From Pacificibacter marinus (GTDB taxonomy: Bacteria; Pseudomonadota; Alphaproteobacteria; Rhodobacterales; Rhodobacteraceae), in contig NZ_JAHKPK010000035.1 in assembly GCF_018860665.1 (NCBI RefSeq), forward strand, positions 1-64,000: a stretch of 64,000 nt of DNA. The letters are read 5' to 3'. Every line of letters begins with the position of its first letter. Positions within the stretch are counted from its first letter, which is position 1. Of the stretch, positions 1-8,962 are shown piece after piece. The notes below the pieces were generated by a model that was given only the letters and a program-made list of their open reading frames with translations, had not been told where the DNA came from and ran no database searches. Position numbers and translations under genes: made by a program.

Positions 1-5
1 CCGCC

Positions 6-647
6 TTGCGCCCCTTTGGCCTCGCCCTCACCCTGATTGCAGGGTTAAGCGCCTGCTCCTCAGATCCTGACAACTCCAATCTGTTGGCGGACTTCATGGG
101 TGGAAAGGATGCAATAGAGCCAGACGAAACCTTTTTGGCCTATGAGGCCGCGGGTGCACCAGCACTGATCATGTCACTTCAGTCCACGCCAAATGCATTT
201 ACGGCCTTCGTGCGCCAAACGACGAACGCCAAGGGCGAAGAAACATGGATTTCATTGGACAAGCTGTCTATGGGCATGAAGGACGGCATGATCATTGCCA
301 CCCGTGGCTTGGGGGCTGATCAGCTTGCAGGGGACCCCTATCAAACTCTTGCGGCGCTTAAAGCAGGGCGCAATGGCATCACAGAGCGGTTCATCACGCA
401 TATCAATGGCGAGAGCCAAGCCGAAACATCCGCGTTTCGTTGTAGCGTGACCTTTCAAAAACAAGCCCCTGTCGACTTAGGTGGCTATACTGCCAATACC
501 GATCTGTATTACGAGGACTGCCGCAACACGCAAACCAAGTTCCGCAACTTCTTCTGGGTGGAACGCGGCAGCCGTCAGCTGGTGCAATCGCGTCAATGGA
601 TCAGTGAAAGCCTCGGCAGTGTCGCCTTGCGGAGCTTGCCAAGATAA
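6..647 (+). CDS. YjbF/GfcB-like capsule lipoprotein (5' end may lie outside window)
   Basis: Resembles the YjbF/GfcB lipoproteins that accompany group 4 capsule or exopolysaccharide export; their exact role is not settled. The first 17 residues form a short hydrophobic segment ending in a lipobox (Leu-Ser-Ala-Cys, Cys17), so the mature protein should be a lipid-anchored periplasmic or outer-membrane protein. Family-like features are the central segment GRNGITERFITHINGE and paired Cys residues in the second half (FRCSV and YEDCRN), possibly a disulfide. The first possible start is TTG at 6, and the frame is open to the window edge, so the true start may lie upstream. It is on the opposite strand to the next block. 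Together with the polysaccharide genes at the other end of the window it suggests the polysaccharide locus continues beyond both edges. Confidence 0.7.
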   Translation: MRPFGLALTLIAGLSACSSDPDNSNLLADFMGGKDAIEPDETFLAYEAAGAPALIMSLQSTPNAFTAFVRQTTNAKGEETWISLDKLSMGMKDGMIIATRGLGADQLAGDPYQTLAALKAGRNGITERFITHINGESQAETSAFRCSVTFQKQAPVDLGGYTANTDLYYEDCRNTQTKFRNFFWVERGSRQLVQSRQWISESLGSVALRSLPR

Positions 648-732
648 TTATCTTTTCTATCTGCGTGTTAACATCCTAGCATTCTGGCCAGTCTAGCTAT
701 TTTACACAGTCCTATTTTTTATCTTTACACTT

Positions 733-993
733 TCATGATATTTGATGAAAAAATTCAGCATAGCCACAAAGGGCCTGCCGTGCGATGCCGCTTGGGGACG
801 TTTTGTAATAGGGACTGACGTCGTGTTTGATGCCGATTGCACAGAGTTCGATGGGCGATTGGGTCTCTATTCGCGCCTGTAGATATGCCGTTACTCCTGA
901 GACATTTCCGTTGACATCCCAACGCCCACCTTCTCGGGACATTGCTGCGCAATACCCTGCTGTGCAGCGCATAGTCAGCCTCCTTTGTTGCAA
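733..993 (-). pseudogene. Fragment resembling the C-terminus of cobaltochelatase subunit CobT
   Basis: An 86-codon minus-strand frame contains RIETQSPIELCAIGIKHDV followed by SPYYK. This closely resembles the end of the CobT von Willebrand-type domain, where the family has DIETRSPVELIAIGIGHDV then TRYYR. The residues before and after this stretch do not look like CobT, and the rest of that roughly 600-residue subunit is absent. I read it as a decayed fragment in the 393-base gap between the lipoprotein gene and xdhC. The resemblance is by eye only. No other gene is visible in the gap. Confidence 0.45.
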
Positions 994-1040
994 TAAATGC
1001 TATCAAAGGAGCGGCATCAAACCGTGTCAGGATTTTCGGT

Positions 1041-1961
1041 TTATGCCAATGATATGACTTCGGCGAGGACAGATATCGCCAATGTTCTGGGATCACGTGC
1101 CGAGTTTATTAGGCCTATTGGCCCGTGTAAGCGCTCTAGATTATGTTCCGAAATGCCGAGATCGCGCAACTCAATTATACGATTGTCCCGCGTCCGCTTG
1201 CTACCCTGAGCACCAATGTAAAACGCACTTGTCAAAAGTGCGTCATACAATATCGGCGGCTCCCAATCGTGATCATGGAAAAACAATATTATCGCGGTTC
1301 TAGGATCCGGGTGAATATCATCGGGAAACTTGGGTTGCTCAAGCTCAAACGTTTGGCATCCAATTTGTTTTGCTTCTTCTAAGGTGGTCGTATCGGGCGA
1401 CAGCAACGTCGTCTGATAATTTGCCGTTTGCAAGAGAGCTGCGAACGTTGTCACTTCGGGACCCTTACCAAAGATCAAAAATTTAATTTCTGGCAGTATT
1501 TCTCCTCGGAAAACAGCATCTCTGATCTCACTCCCCTTGCCCATACTAATTGCGCCTGTTCTGCAGTTAATCTCGTAACTGCAGGTCTGCCGCTCCTTTT
1601 GAACTGTTTTAAGGAGCTGATCTATGATCTCTCGGTTCGGGTTGGGGATTAGGATGATCTGCAAACCACCACCGCAAGGCAGAACAATATCTCGATACGG
1701 CGAACCGCGTCCGTAGCGGAGAACCTTAGCCACACCGGAGTTCAGGCAGTCTTGTGCATGGAGTTTGATATCTGCCTCGACACACCCAGATGACAAAGAG
1801 CCGACGGTCAACAATCCATCCCGGAGTACCGTCATCATTGCACCAACTGGTCGATAGGACGGCCCCTCCACGTCAATAATGACGGCAAGCACACAATCTT
1901 GCGTTCGGTTGGAACACGCCAGTAAAGGCGCGAGACTGTCAAGAATGGCGGGTCGCCCCAT
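1041..1961 (-). CDS. XdhC/CoxI family molybdenum-hydroxylase maturation factor
   Basis: XdhC-family proteins bind molybdenum cofactor, help its sulfuration, and insert it into xanthine-dehydrogenase-type enzymes. The N-terminal XdhC/CoxI domain is visible (VEGPSYRPVGAMM, then GSLSSGCVEADI and LPCGGGLQIIL). It is followed by a Rossmann-like domain starting at FLIFGKGPEV and ending with the family signature GAQGSKRTRDNR. ATG at 1961 is preferred because GGAAGG lies 7 bases upstream; the frame can begin at TTG 1976. It is the last gene of the minus-strand catabolic block. The obvious client is the fused molybdenum hydroxylase encoded at 21989-24922, since no other Mo enzyme is in the window. Function is inferred from family and context. 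Confidence 0.85.
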   Translation of the reverse strand: MGRPAILDSLAPLLACSNRTQDCVLAVIIDVEGPSYRPVGAMMTVLRDGLLTVGSLSSGCVEADIKLHAQDCLNSGVAKVLRYGRGSPYRDIVLPCGGGLQIILIPNPNREIIDQLLKTVQKERQTCSYEINCRTGAISMGKGSEIRDAVFRGEILPEIKFLIFGKGPEVTTFAALLQTANYQTTLLSPDTTTLEEAKQIGCQTFELEQPKFPDDIHPDPRTAIILFFHDHDWEPPILYDALLTSAFYIGAQGSKRTRDNRIIELRDLGISEHNLERLHGPIGLINSARDPRTLAISVLAEVISLA

Positions 1962-2270
1962 CATACTACCTTCCAAATACTAGCCCCCCGAACTATCGGT
2001 CTCGCCAGACTATTTTCAAATTCACAGCTTACTTCTTACCATAAACGACAATGCGGCGGTTTTTGCAGTCGGGTCCGACCTTCTATGTATTGCCCCGAAA
2101 TGGTTATGAACCGCAGTTTCACTCGTTTTCCGACATCCGTCATACTCGTTTGAGTCCCCCAGCTCGAAGGTCAGTCTCAAGGAATGAATGCGGACTATAA
2201 AACGGTACTAAACGATGTTCCCATTAAATTAGAGGCTGGGACAAGAGAGCCGCATACTCAAACAAGACAG
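1962..2270. other. Intergenic stretch without a recognised gene
   Basis: About 310 bases between the crotonase stop and xdhC. No open frame of convincing composition, RNA gene or strong hairpin was seen. Stops occur in all frames and base composition is mixed. It could hold a separate promoter for xdhC, but no clear -35/-10 pair was identified. Confidence 0.5.
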
Positions 2271-3245
2271 TTATCCGACAATCTGCCGCATCAGTTGAAG
2301 TGTTTCTGGACGTCTCGCTAACCGAGCCACTGCGTACGCCTCTTTGGCCAACATCTCATTGAAGCTAATTAAGCTGTTGCCCGTAGTCGCAGACAGGCAA
2401 TTTGCTAGTTCTGTCACTATTGGCAGGACATGATCTTCATTTTCCGGCGTCGTATCCGACATAACGGTGTCGATAATGCCGGCAATATGCTCCCTCCCAG
2501 GAACACTAAGAAGCGAAAACGATTGAGGCACATAATCCTCGCTAAGCCGAATTGCCTCGCGGATAGCCGTCGGCAGCAACATCGGTTCTGATACCTCCAG
2601 GTCACGAGAAAGGAGAATACCTTCAACTACCATTTCATGAAATTTTTCAGTAGGTTGTGAGGTTACGATCGTTCGTGCCACCTGGGTAGCTGCCTGCTCT
2701 GGCGATAAATTGTGCGCGCAAGCCCGTGCCATAAGATGCGTCGTGCCCGACCATCCGGGTATGATCCCGACGGTACGTTCCGGAAACCCGACCCTCGGTT
2801 CAGCAGCCACAACCAGATCGCTATTAAGCAGAATTTCAGCCCCGCCTCCCAACGCCAAACGACCAAGAGCACTGACCACAGGAATCGGCGCGGTTGCTAG
2901 ACCAGTCATCGCCCTTTGGCCACGTCGGACGAATGCATCAAATGCCGAGTAATTCTTCTCCTCCAGATACTTTATAAAAGTCTTGATTTGAGCACCCGCT
3001 GAGAAAACTTTGGGGTTATTCGAGGCAATGACGAGTGACGATAAGCCGACTTCGGGAAAGTCTGGCACTCGTTCTAGCATGTCGAGAACCCCATGGTTTA
3101 TGGTGTTCAATTTGGTCGAAAAATATAGAAGGCCAACGCCATCGCCAGCATCTCGAAGAACTGCAGATTCGGTTTCAATCAGGATTTTTCCGGCAAGCTG
3201 ATGAACTTGGGGTAAATCGGCTGCCGAGGGAGTACTATTGACCAT
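2271..3245 (-). CDS. Enoyl-CoA hydratase/isomerase (crotonase) family protein
   Basis: Crotonase-fold protein of 324 residues, likely acting on an acyl-CoA in a beta-oxidation-like route. The oxyanion-hole segments are visible: VIASNNPKVFSAGAQIK, and ALGGGAEILLNSDLVVA near mid-protein. FPERTVGIIPGWSGT follows, with the glutamate expected of hydratases and the same layout as the hydratase half of FadB/FadJ. The C-terminal ~100 residues extend beyond a minimal crotonase (about 260) and have no recognised domain. It lies 68 bases downstream of glcF and is probably cotranscribed with it. A second, more PaaG-like crotonase is at 12863-13621. Substrate unknown; a C-C hydrolase of the 6-oxocamphor hydrolase type is also possible in this fold. 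Confidence 0.8.
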   Translation of the reverse strand: MVNSTPSAADLPQVHQLAGKILIETESAVLRDAGDGVGLLYFSTKLNTINHGVLDMLERVPDFPEVGLSSLVIASNNPKVFSAGAQIKTFIKYLEEKNYSAFDAFVRRGQRAMTGLATAPIPVVSALGRLALGGGAEILLNSDLVVAAEPRVGFPERTVGIIPGWSGTTHLMARACAHNLSPEQAATQVARTIVTSQPTEKFHEMVVEGILLSRDLEVSEPMLLPTAIREAIRLSEDYVPQSFSLLSVPGREHIAGIIDTVMSDTTPENEDHVLPIVTELANCLSATTGNSLISFNEMLAKEAYAVARLARRPETLQLMRQIVG

Positions 3246-3313
3246 AAAAAATTTGCTCCATCTTATGAAAACCCATGCGCTCTACTATTGCCATGTAAAA
3301 GCTGGCTGAACGA

Positions 3314-4609
3314 TCATCCGAGTGCATTTGGTTTCTTTCCAGTATAAACCCATGCAAGGAGCTGGACCGTATGGACCAGAGGTATGTCCGTTGCTTGCGA
3401 TATATGCGTCAGGCAGCCTAGATTTCCCCCTGCAATAACATCCGGCTTACCCTCTGAGAGGCTATCGGCCTTCCGCCGCTGCAATTCCCCTGCGATTTCA
3501 GGTTGCAGGAAGGAATAGGTTCCCGCGGAGCCGCAGCACATGTTTTCGTCACGTGGCCTCTGGAGCTTAAAACCGGCGTCGATTAACAGTTTTCGCGGCT
3601 CGAACTTCACCCGCTGTGTATGCTGCAAGGAACACGCAGCATGATACGCAACCTCGATGTCCGGCTGGACTATCGGTCCGGGCAACGTGATGCGTGAAAG
3701 GAATTCGGTTATATCCAGTGCTATATTGGCAATTGCGGCCGCGCGGTCCGCATAATCAGGATCCTTCGCAAGAAGCGACCCGTAGTCCTTAATAGTGGTC
3801 CCGCACCCTGACGTTGTTATCACAATGGCGTCGAGACCTTCTTCCAACAGTGGGTACCACACGTCGATATTGTCACGGGCTTTTTGAAGGGTCCGTTCGC
3901 TCTTGCCCAAATGCAATTCCAATGCGCCACAACACTTGTCATTCTCGGGAAGCACGACGTCAACGCCCGCTGCCGTCAATAGGTCGATCGCAGCGCGATT
4001 AATGTCAGAATCAATAATTTTCTGGACGCATCCCGATGGAATCAGAACCTTGGCCTGTTGTTTCGATTTTGCTGTGAAGTACCCTGGTTGTAGGATGTCC
4101 TCACGTCGAGGTGGCGTTGAAGGTACGGACTTCAACAAAGCCGCGAGCGGCCGTAAGGGCCGGACTACTTCCAAAAGCGGAGCAGTCCATTTGAATCGTC
4201 TGGCAAGCGCCATTTTGGATAAGAATTTCTCGGGATTCGGCAGGGTATCAGCTAGCATGTTACGGATGATCCGATCGAGAAACGGACGGGTATAATTTTC
4301 TTCGATCTCGACACGGGCCTTATCAATAAGGTGCATATAATCAACACCCACAGGACAAATTGTCTGGCAAGCCGTGCAAGTCAGACATCGATCGAGGTGC
4401 TTGACGGTATGGGCATCGGGTGCCTTCCCATTCTCGATCATGTCTCGCATGAGGTTAATGCGCCCACGGGGGCCATCGTTCTCGTCGTTAAGAACTGTAA
4501 AAGTAGGGCAGATGTCATTACAACATCCGCAGGTAATACAGCTACGGAGAATTTCTTTTGGATCCGGCACGTCGGTCTGGTTGTTGGGGTCTTTGTTAAT
4601 TTGCAGCAT
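3314..4609 (-). CDS. glcF: Glycolate oxidase iron-sulfur subunit (GlcF-like)
   Basis: Electron-transfer subunit of the membrane-associated GlcDEF oxidase, which converts glycolate or a related 2-hydroxy acid to the 2-oxo acid. Two [4Fe-4S] motifs are near the N-terminus: CITCGCCNDICP and CLTCTACQTICP. Two C-terminal CCG-type motifs (DKCCGALELH and ENMCCGSAGTY) are typical of GlcF and heterodisulfide-reductase-like subunits. Length of 431 residues is normal for the family. It starts 11 bases after the fused glcD-glcE stop, so the two are one transcription unit behind the TetR-type palindrome at 7249-7264. The true substrate may differ from glycolate given the surrounding acyl-CoA pathway. Confidence 0.9.
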   Translation of the reverse strand: MLQINKDPNNQTDVPDPKEILRSCITCGCCNDICPTFTVLNDENDGPRGRINLMRDMIENGKAPDAHTVKHLDRCLTCTACQTICPVGVDYMHLIDKARVEIEENYTRPFLDRIIRNMLADTLPNPEKFLSKMALARRFKWTAPLLEVVRPLRPLAALLKSVPSTPPRREDILQPGYFTAKSKQQAKVLIPSGCVQKIIDSDINRAAIDLLTAAGVDVVLPENDKCCGALELHLGKSERTLQKARDNIDVWYPLLEEGLDAIVITTSGCGTTIKDYGSLLAKDPDYADRAAAIANIALDITEFLSRITLPGPIVQPDIEVAYHAACSLQHTQRVKFEPRKLLIDAGFKLQRPRDENMCCGSAGTYSFLQPEIAGELQRRKADSLSEGKPDVIAGGNLGCLTHISQATDIPLVHTVQLLAWVYTGKKPNALG

Positions 4610-4620
4610 GCTAACACCTG

Positions 4621-7200
4621 TTAGTTATTGGTCAGATTTTGGCATGGCAGCCAAAACCGGCCATGTGGATCGAAAGCGGGTTTAAGAAGTTGAAGTCCAA
4701 CGGGGGGGGGATAAGAATGGTTTGGTCCGGCTCCGATACGGCAGGCCGGATGCGCCCGAGCCGTCGTGAAACTGCGCAGAGTCTTTTCGATAATCTCCGC
4801 CTCATTAAACGACGGGTGCGCAAAACGCAGAAGGCCTCGACGCCATTCCTGCAATATCTCGCCTCCTGTCCTATCCAATCTTTCTGCGATCACACCAGCC
4901 TCATCGGGGCGGCATTTGATCGTCCAGCTCGGCGAGGCATCGAGATCAAGGGCTTGGCCAAGCCGGTTCCAAATCGGGCTGGCGCGATCGTCCGGCAACC
5001 GAAAACCGGGAAGACGACTTATCGCCCCCCAACGCCCCGGTGTCAGCCTAAGCAACATTGTAGGGCTATCACTAAGCTCCAGCTTGCGGGCTAATTCTTG
5101 TGAAAAATGCAAAGCCCCTGAAACCGGCCAACCAGCCCGTAGGGCCTGAGTAACCATCGGTGCGAAGTCCTTCGATGCGATGCCTTCGATTGCCTTCGTG
5201 ATGTCGGGTCCTTGGTCGACCGTCACTCTCAAAGTGACTTCGGTGAAAAACCCCAGATGCCCCCGTGACCCCGCAAGAAACTTGATCAGATCAAGGCCAG
5301 AGGCGTTTTTGATCACGCCTGCACCTGTGGCAACACATTCGCCCAGCCCCGTTACCATGCGTGCAGCAAGGATTGCATCGCGCAGCCCGCCACCAAAAGC
5401 GTCACGCGGCGAAGGTGCCGACAAGGCCACAATCCCACCGATTGTGCCCTCCGTTTGAGCCAGCCTGCGGGTTGGCAAATCAAATGGCAACCGCTGACCA
5501 TTTTCACCAAGAAGCGCTGTGAGGTCGGAAACCCGCATTCCCGCTCTCACGGTCACAGTCCCATCCCGGGGCACGTAACGAGTCACGCCATCAAGGGCCT
5601 TAGCACTTAAGCACGAAACATCGCTCTTTTCCTCCTGTGCTCCGTTACCGCTGGGTCGAAAGACATGCGCACTTTCTAGACGCAGAATATCCGACACCTC
5701 TTGTTCCGTTTGCGGCTCGAAACTCGCACAAGACGAATTCCCGGACTGGTGTGGCGTCGTTCTGGCGACATGCGACGCCCCCCGTAGCTGCGCGATGCAT
5801 CGGTTTTGCAGCCGGAGGTCGTCGGGCGAGAACTGTTTTGGCAACAGATCCCGCAGCGCGCTCCCGATCCCGTACTCGGCGGTTAACGTTCCACCTAACC
5901 TCAAGCTTTTCAACCTGATCGCATTCGCGGCGGCTTCCGCTTCATTTTCTGCACCAGCCTTATGGAAAATAAAGCTATGCACAGTACCATCGCCCAGATG
6001 CGCGGTTGTCATATGCAATAACCCAGCTGCTTCGCACAGCTTGTCGATTTCGGTCAACAATGCGCCAAGTTGGGATAATGGCACCGCTGAATCAGTCATC
6101 ACGTAGCGGCCAGCGCGCGCCGCGCCCAAATAAATCCGCTCGCGCCCTCTCCAAAGCGCCGCCGCTTTTTCGGGCCCTGTCGCGAATGCAATCACACGGC
6201 CCAATCCTTCACTCAATGCTTTGATAGCTTTGCAGTCTTTAAGGAGAACTTCACGGGATCCTGCCAAATCGACCAAAACCAGCGCCTTAGAGTGTTTCGG
6301 ATAGCCAGACGGACAAACGGCCTCGCACATTGCCGCGACCTGCCCATCAAAATAATCTAATTGGCGTGGCAAGATGCCAGAAGCCAAAATGCGGGAGCCA
6401 AATTTAAGCGCACTGTCGCGATCCGCGAAAGCTACCAGCGCAGCAGACCTATCCGGCGCCTGCGGCGTCAGGCGTAGAACAGCTTCTGTCACAATGCCCG
6501 CCTGCCCTTCAGAGCCGCAAATTAGTGTCGCAAGATCGGTGCCCTGGGTCTCGAGCGCCGCGCTACCTGTCTCTAAAAGACGGCCATCATCGAGTACGAT
6601 GGTTAACGCAACGATATTGTTCACCGTCGTGCCATAACGCAGGCACATACCGCCGCCCGAATTCGTCGCAATATTACCGCCAATCGTGCAATTGCGACGA
6701 GACGAAGGGTCGGGGGCATAAAACCACCCCTCTGATCCGACGTATTCGGACACGGCCTGATTACGAACCCCGGCTTGGACAGTGATCAATCCATTGGCTG
6801 GGTCAAAATCTTTGATCTGGCGCATGCGGCTTGTGCAAATCACCACCACGCCGTTCTGCTTCGAAACGGCTCTCGTTAGATTAGTGCCCGCCCCACGGGG
6901 CAAAACGGTAATGCCGTGACGACGGCAGAACTGCACGGCCGCCACAACATCGCTGGTGGATAGGGCATAGACTACCGCAAGTGGCCCAGCATCCGATCCA
7001 AGACGACCGAAAGTCTGGAACGCACGGTCTGTACGGTCTTGACCGAGCACCTCGCAATGCGGGAGCAATTTCTGCAAATCCCCGACGAAAGTACGCCGCC
7101 AGACGACAAGGCGCATGTCATCAAACATCACGCGCCCGAATACTTTGCACAGGCTCTGTCGCCTCACAGGTCCAAACCAAAGGGTCGGATTCGCGTGCAT
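4621..7200 (-). CDS. Fused GlcD-GlcE FAD-linked oxidase
   Basis: Single 859-residue polypeptide corresponding to GlcD (about residues 25-475) joined to GlcE (about 485-859), which are normally separate proteins. The first FAD-binding PCMH domain is marked by VLPRGAGTNLTRAV and IGGNIATNSGGG. The GlcD C-domain retains H401 and H408 (HLGDGTVH) and E442, but the usual EHG of GEHGIG reads E-Y-G, so the His next to the metal-binding Glu is Tyr443. The GlcE half keeps its PCMH domain (VTVRAGMRVSDLTALLGENG, then TIGGIVALSAPSPRD) and the family ending FDPHGRFWLP. The start is uncertain: ATG 7200, or ATG 7128 closer to the family N-terminus. A run of nine G (C on the coding strand, 4702-4710) lies near the 3' end. 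Confidence 0.85.
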   Translation of the reverse strand: MHANPTLWFGPVRRQSLCKVFGRVMFDDMRLVVWRRTFVGDLQKLLPHCEVLGQDRTDRAFQTFGRLGSDAGPLAVVYALSTSDVVAAVQFCRRHGITVLPRGAGTNLTRAVSKQNGVVVICTSRMRQIKDFDPANGLITVQAGVRNQAVSEYVGSEGWFYAPDPSSRRNCTIGGNIATNSGGGMCLRYGTTVNNIVALTIVLDDGRLLETGSAALETQGTDLATLICGSEGQAGIVTEAVLRLTPQAPDRSAALVAFADRDSALKFGSRILASGILPRQLDYFDGQVAAMCEAVCPSGYPKHSKALVLVDLAGSREVLLKDCKAIKALSEGLGRVIAFATGPEKAAALWRGRERIYLGAARAGRYVMTDSAVPLSQLGALLTEIDKLCEAAGLLHMTTAHLGDGTVHSFIFHKAGAENEAEAAANAIRLKSLRLGGTLTAEYGIGSALRDLLPKQFSPDDLRLQNRCIAQLRGASHVARTTPHQSGNSSCASFEPQTEQEVSDILRLESAHVFRPSGNGAQEEKSDVSCLSAKALDGVTRYVPRDGTVTVRAGMRVSDLTALLGENGQRLPFDLPTRRLAQTEGTIGGIVALSAPSPRDAFGGGLRDAILAARMVTGLGECVATGAGVIKNASGLDLIKFLAGSRGHLGFFTEVTLRVTVDQGPDITKAIEGIASKDFAPMVTQALRAGWPVSGALHFSQELARKLELSDSPTMLLRLTPGRWGAISRLPGFRLPDDRASPIWNRLGQALDLDASPSWTIKCRPDEAGVIAERLDRTGGEILQEWRRGLLRFAHPSFNEAEIIEKTLRSFTTARAHPACRIGAGPNHSYPPPVGLQLLKPAFDPHGRFWLPCQNLTNN

Positions 7201-7248
7201 ATCCTGATTGTTGTGTATTCACTTCTCCTCCTCCCAAAGGCAAATTAG

Positions 7249-7264
7249 AACGATACGTATCGTT
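7249..7264. promoter_or_regulatory. Perfect 16-bp palindrome, candidate TetR operator before glcDE
   Basis: The sequence aacgatacgtatcgtt is a perfect palindrome between the TetR gene and the fused glcD-glcE gene, about 50 bases upstream of the latter's first ATG. A near-identical palindrome lies before lysR at 26850-26869, sharing acgatacgtRtcgt. Size and symmetry fit a TetR-family dimer site. The link to the adjacent TetR protein is inferred. Confidence 0.65.
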
Positions 7265-7322
7265 TTGTTTATCGGCAGCCTTCCCCATTCCCTCCTCAAG
7301 GTCTAGGAACAATTTTGGATGC

Positions 7323-7946
7323 CTAGCTTGTTTTGACCTCCATCCCCTTGAATACAAAATCCAGTATCGATTCCACAAAAGCACTGTCAATTTCGGAGTG
7401 CTGCAACATAAGCCGATAATAAATCGGCCCATAAATTAGGTCGATCAGCGTTTCGTCCGGAATGTCAGAATTCAGGACCCCCTCATTACGAGCCCGCTGA
7501 ATTGTTTCGATCGCAGCCGCACGGCGCAATACTAGGAACCGTTCGCGAAACATCGCGAGGTCCTCTGGACTGCCCTGACATTCAGCAATTATCTGGCGAA
7601 TGATTTCTCCATCGCGTCCCTTATACTGGAACGCCAACGACCTGACTTGGCTCCGGATGCTTTCAACAACCGACTCTTTTTCCACAAACGGTGCTTTGAT
7701 AGAGATGTCATTCAAAAAGGCATCGATGGCCAATTGTGCCTTGGTATCCCACCATCGATAGACAGTCGTTTTGGCAACGCCCGCCTCTTTGGCCACTTCC
7801 TCAACGGTGATGTCACGCAAAGACTTACGGCCGAGAAGCTCGAGGACGACCCGAAGGATCGACGCACGAGACGCCTCGCTGCGGGGACGGCCTTGGCCGC
7901 GGCTCCGCACCAATCGTTTTACCGTTTCGTCCTTTGGCACGACCAT
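7323..7946 (-). CDS. TetR/AcrR family transcriptional regulator
   Basis: One-domain-plus-ligand-domain repressor type. The N-terminal helix-turn-helix is clear: ITVEEVAKEAGVAKTTVYRWW, preceded by a basic arm rich in Arg (RGQGRPRSEASRASI). The remaining ~150 residues form the helical ligand/dimer domain, which gives no hint of the effector. ATG 7946 is chosen because GAAGGA lies 8 bases upstream; a TTG at 7952 overlaps the livM stop. The gene is the last of the liv genes and sits directly before the palindrome at 7249-7264. It likely represses the glc genes and, through the matching palindrome at 26850, the head of the block. A CoA-ester or aromatic acid effector would be usual for such a block, but this is a guess. 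Confidence 0.85.
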   Translation of the reverse strand: MVVPKDETVKRLVRSRGQGRPRSEASRASILRVVLELLGRKSLRDITVEEVAKEAGVAKTTVYRWWDTKAQLAIDAFLNDISIKAPFVEKESVVESIRSQVRSLAFQYKGRDGEIIRQIIAECQGSPEDLAMFRERFLVLRRAAAIETIQRARNEGVLNSDIPDETLIDLIYGPIYYRLMLQHSEIDSAFVESILDFVFKGMEVKTS

Positions 7947-7948
7947 AT

Positions 7949-8962
7949 TCAAATTCCTTCACGCTTTCTACGCTCCAGACGCGATCCCGCGCGTTGCCTT
8001 GGATCGACCAAAGCGAGGAGGCCCGACACACCTTGCGGGGCCAGCAAAATTACAACCAGCATTATACCCCCGAGGATTGTGGGTTGCCAGCTATCAAACG
8101 AAACTGAAACCTCCCGCAGCACCGTGATGATCGCGGCACCCAGTAACGGGCCCCAGATTTTCAGTCCTCCGCCGACGACGATCATTGCAAAAACGAAGAG
8201 CATGACATCCAATCTAAGGACATTGGGGCCCATCACCCGAAAATGCCCAGCATATAGTGCGCCCGCCATTCCGGTGAAGGCTGCCGAGATCGCAAAAACC
8301 GAAAGCTGGAACCGGAACCGGTTGAGGCCCCGCGCCCGCGCATATTGCTCATTGTCCCGAATAGAACGAAAGCCCAGCCCGAACGGTGATCGCGACACAA
8401 GAATAGCCACAAATAACGACACGATTAGAAGCGCCGCCGCCAGCCCGTAATCACCGATATGCGACACTGGATAGGGCAAAAACTCACGGAAACCGAAATC
8501 CTCATAGCGCGACAGACCACGCGATCCGCCAGTGAATGGAATACAATTTCCGCCCTCCGTCCGAAAACAGGCCGTATCCGTAACAATCAGCAGATACAGT
8601 GCCTGACTGAGCGCAAGCGTCAGCAGCGCGACATAGGCACCGCGCAAACGAAGACAGGCAGCGCCACTAAGCATTCCGACCATCATTGTCACAAGTCCGG
8701 CGACAGGCAGCGCGATCCACGTGGATATCCCGAAATGACCATTCAGCACCGCTAAAGTGTAGCCACCCACCGCAAAAAAGGCCAATTGTGCCAACGAAAA
8801 CACCCCGGCCATCGAGAATACAAGATTCCAGTTCAGGGCCACAGTGGCCCAGATTAAGGCAACAGTGGCTTGCCCGATGACATAGCGATCACCATAAAAC
8901 AGAGGCAACGCAATGCATAAAACAGCCAAAATCGGTAGGACGATGTAACTTTCCTTTTTCAT
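7949..8962 (-). CDS. livM: Branched-chain amino acid-type ABC transporter permease (LivM)
   Basis: Second permease of a HAAT-type importer in the inner membrane. The 337 residues contain about nine hydrophobic segments and the LivM motif region around GFRSIRDNEQYARARGLNRF, the EAA-like loop that contacts the ATPases. GGLGTLWGP is represented by GGGLKIWGPLLGA near the C-terminus. Its start overlaps the livH stop (ATGA), indicating translational coupling. HAAT importers outside amino-acid clusters often carry aromatic or other carboxylic acids, so in this block it is likely the uptake system for the pathway substrate. Confidence 0.9.
   Translation of the reverse strand: MKKESYIVLPILAVLCIALPLFYGDRYVIGQATVALIWATVALNWNLVFSMAGVFSLAQLAFFAVGGYTLAVLNGHFGISTWIALPVAGLVTMMVGMLSGAACLRLRGAYVALLTLALSQALYLLIVTDTACFRTEGGNCIPFTGGSRGLSRYEDFGFREFLPYPVSHIGDYGLAAALLIVSLFVAILVSRSPFGLGFRSIRDNEQYARARGLNRFRFQLSVFAISAAFTGMAGALYAGHFRVMGPNVLRLDVMLFVFAMIVVGGGLKIWGPLLGAAIITVLREVSVSFDSWQPTILGGIMLVVILLAPQGVSGLLALVDPRQRAGSRLERRKREGI

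Noticed and set aside
2030-2090. A possible OmpA-like C-terminal remnant reading CKNRRIVVYGKK on the minus strand
   Set aside because: Only about a dozen residues look familiar and a stop lies shortly before them; too short to support.
7647-8450. Long plus-strand frame opposite TetR/LivM
   Set aside because: It is antisense to two well-supported genes, low in hydrophobic structure and has no family features.
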